This document shows positions 55,006 through 58,000 of a stretch of 64,000 nt of DNA, one piece after another. Location of the stretch: NCBI RefSeq assembly GCF_029784135.1, contig NC_073746.1, positions 59,308,097-59,372,096 of the forward strand, written 5' to 3'. The notes beneath the pieces are model-generated. The model did not search any database. It worked only from the letters and a program-made list of their open reading frames with translations, and had not been told where the DNA came from. Position 1 is the stretch's first letter; each line of letters begins with the position of its first letter. Position numbers and translations under genes: made by a program. This DNA comes from Toxorhynchites rutilus septentrionalis (lineage: Eukaryota; Arthropoda; Insecta; Diptera; Culicidae).

Positions 55006-58000
55006 AATGTTTATTTATTCTTCGCTTGCATTTCAATATAAAAACTCTATTCATGTATTCTCATTGGATCATTACCATGATATAAAATGTTATTCTTTAA
55101 CCTTGATTTAATATTCTTACACAGCTGATGAAGCTTCTTTGCATTCAACCTATTTGTTGGCAAAAAATCGTCATATTTTGCTCATTGCCCATAATAATAA
55201 TTTTAAAAGCTTATTGTTTCTATCGACTTTTTTGTCTTCAATATGTTACTTTCATCGGTAACTGTACCGAAATTCATTATTTCCTTGTAATTTTTAATTC
55301 GATATTTTACTTTCTTCGGTAATTTATTTCTCGTACTAATAAAATAAAAAGTTATTGTACTGATTCCTATTTTTCATTCAATATTGATTTATTTTTTATT
55401 TAATATTGATTTAATATCCGTATTAATTGGATAAGGAATTTAATAATGTGAAAAAAAATAATTTTCTAATTAGAATAATTAAATTAAGAATTAAATTTGT
55501 CAATCAATAAGCTACGTCGTTGTTACAATTGTATGTGAGGGGGCGCTAGCCATGAGCCTCGATTCAATTAAACAAACGAGCGCGCTTGAAAATTTGTTTA
55601 TCCTACATTATGGTATATATTTTGGTGCAAGCGCGTAACGCGCGCTGCTGGTCACAATTGTTATTATTATTATTTGTCGTCGTCGTATCGGCCGTCTTTG
55701 AAGTCGCTATTTGTAAATGTGTTTATTCTTCATATCGTTTTCATTTATATATAAAAAAATGCTTCTCCTTTGTTTTCCTTACATTTTATGGGGTGGCCGC
55801 AATCGCTTGTGCGGCTTTTAAAGCCTCTGCGCGTACGCACGTTTTATAAAGTTTATACAGTTTGGCTATATCACCTACTACTAGGATTATCACAATCACC
55901 CATAATAATATTTCTTGGGTCGCATGCATCTCGGTGTGATGCTCTACGTGATTTAGTATTGTGACTTGTGGGTCACTAGTAAATTGAAAAACGTTGAAAA
56001 ATATATTCAATTTTTTTTATATATAAATGAAAATGACATGAAAAATAAATCCATTAATTCACTTTATTATAGGAAAAATAGTAGTCGATTCTGATGATAG
56101 ACCGAGTGTTGTGAAAGCATGGACATGGATGAGTTTAGTAGTTTATTTTCTATTTTTTTTAAGATGATTTTCGTTATATATTTTGAAGAGATAAAACGAC
56201 TTAGAATTAAAGCACACATCTCGAAAGCACAGTTTGTATCAGCGAGCATTTAGCTTTTTCGATTAACAAAATGCCACTAGATGCATATAATATGAAATAA
56301 CATATAAGTTCACGGCAATGGCCTAATGAGGCTTGAATGAATTGTTTTTCTTTTGCAGACAAATATATATATATACAACCTTGGAAGCGATACAAATTTG
56401 TGAATCGCGACCTTCTAAAGCGGCCGATACGACGGTTAAGACCAAATAATAATAATAACAAGAAAAATTCATTTTTTTGTTTTTTGGAAAAAGAAAAGAA
56501 GACATGCACTAGTCGATGTCTGTCACAAGAGTGTATTTCTCTTACCAACTAACTTACGAGCTAAGTTCGCATATTACATGTTTATTTATTATCATTGTTG
56601 TCTACAACAAGCGTCGAGCGGGGCGGTATGTTATTGTTGTTAGTTGTGGTATGCGGAAAAAGGGTTATGGGTAATAAGTAAGAATGCGGAATTGAGGATG
56701 AGAAAGAATGAGGGCCAGGATGTTTTGTGTTTAATTGGAATTGAGGTTAGTTAGTATGCTACAATACGGCAACTAAATTTTTATTAACTTCATTGGTATA
56801 CCATCCAATCCCGTCGCATTTATGATTTCGTAATCTTGCACATTATTGAAACGAAAGCCATCAGCATTTTCAGGTAAATAAGTGGGAGATTCATCATCAC
56901 CCATCGTAATATTGGAAGAAAAATAGTCATTAATAGTATCAGCATTTGCATTGATGCTCATGTGCACCCGTGGCCGAGTGGCTAACGTCTCACATTATCA
57001 TACCGGGTGTTCAGGTTCGATTCCCGTTCTGGCCGGGGGATTTTTTCGTCAAAGAAATTTCCTTCGACTTGCACTGCGATCACGCGTATTCTAGAGCTTG
57101 CCCCTCGGAATACATTCAAGGCGTGTTATTTGGCTTAGAAAATCTCAACTAAGTATTAATAAATGACGCTAGTTAATGCATACGTTGAGACGGCAAAAGT
57201 TCCACAGGGAACGTTAACGCCATTCAAGAAGAAGAAGATTTGCATTGATGCTAGGCAATGTTTGGGCCCTTAGAGGAAACATCTAACTTTTTTATATTCT
57301 TCCACATCTGTTTACTAGAAACACTCGCTTCGAACGATCGTTTATCATAGTTCTGTTTAGCTATTTTAATCTTTGATACTACTCTATTTCTTAGCCTATT
57401 GTAATGTGCTTCATCGTACAGAGATTTGCTCCTTTTCCAACTTCTGTATGCAATGTACCTATCCACTATCGTTTTTTCAATTTCCAAATTGAACCATGGC
57501 TTGTACAGTTTTACAGGAACACAAAAATCATGAAAAATTAAAAGATTTTCATTCAATATTTCAATCAGAGAATCAGGATTATTCGAACGGTAAAATGAAT
57601 TCCAACTAGCATTCCGAAAACATTGTTCAAGCGCACTAAGATCACAATTGTTATAATCACGATAGTAGAAATCATCAGCAGTATGATTCACACACAAATT
57701 AAGTGAACAGAAAATCAGATCATGCTGGGGAATTCCAGGCATTGATACTTGATTAAATTTAAAAACTTGAGTAAATTTAAAAACTAAATAAAAAAAATTT
57801 TAAACTGTCGGTTAAAAGAAGATCAAGTAACGAGCATCCGTTTTGATGGAAAAAAGTTGGTTCAAAATTTACATTACAAAACGACCTTGTTGACCATCGT
57901 TGATTTATTTTATAGAAAAACAAAAAACTTTGTTATAGAAAAATGAAAAAAATTATCCTAAAAGAGGTATTTAGGGTATGATACAAAAAAATCCATTAGT

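Larger units (their letters stand above)
53477..56763. mobile_element. LTR-bounded element with inverted LTRs, 4-bp target duplication
   Basis: The left end is an LTR followed by a primer-binding site. The right end is the same LTR in reverse orientation, about 97% identical over roughly 250 bp. ATAC is duplicated at both edges (53473-53476, 56764-56767), and removing the insert plus one ATAC restores the reading frame of the host non-LTR element exactly. The interior of about 2.8 kb is AT-rich with no gag or pol frame. A second inverted pair lies inside (about 55652-55725 against 56390-56470), so the whole right half can fold back. A normal LTR element has direct, not inverted, LTRs. Confidence 0.75.
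51920..57840 (-). mobile_element. L2/CR1-like non-LTR retrotransposon, broken by two insertions
   Basis: Read on the minus strand it runs from the end of an endonuclease domain (57840-57650), through the linker, to reverse transcriptase and a C-terminal region, ending in a (TTTA)n-type tail at about 51922-51940. It is interrupted by a SINE (56959-57237) and by an element with inverted LTRs (53477-56763). It is 5'-truncated. The host intron is nompC intron 1. Confidence 0.85.

Noticed and set aside
53477..56763. DNA transposon with 250-bp terminal inverted repeats
   Set aside because: The left repeat has TG...CA ends and is followed directly by a primer-binding site complementary to tRNA-Arg, which identifies it as an LTR.
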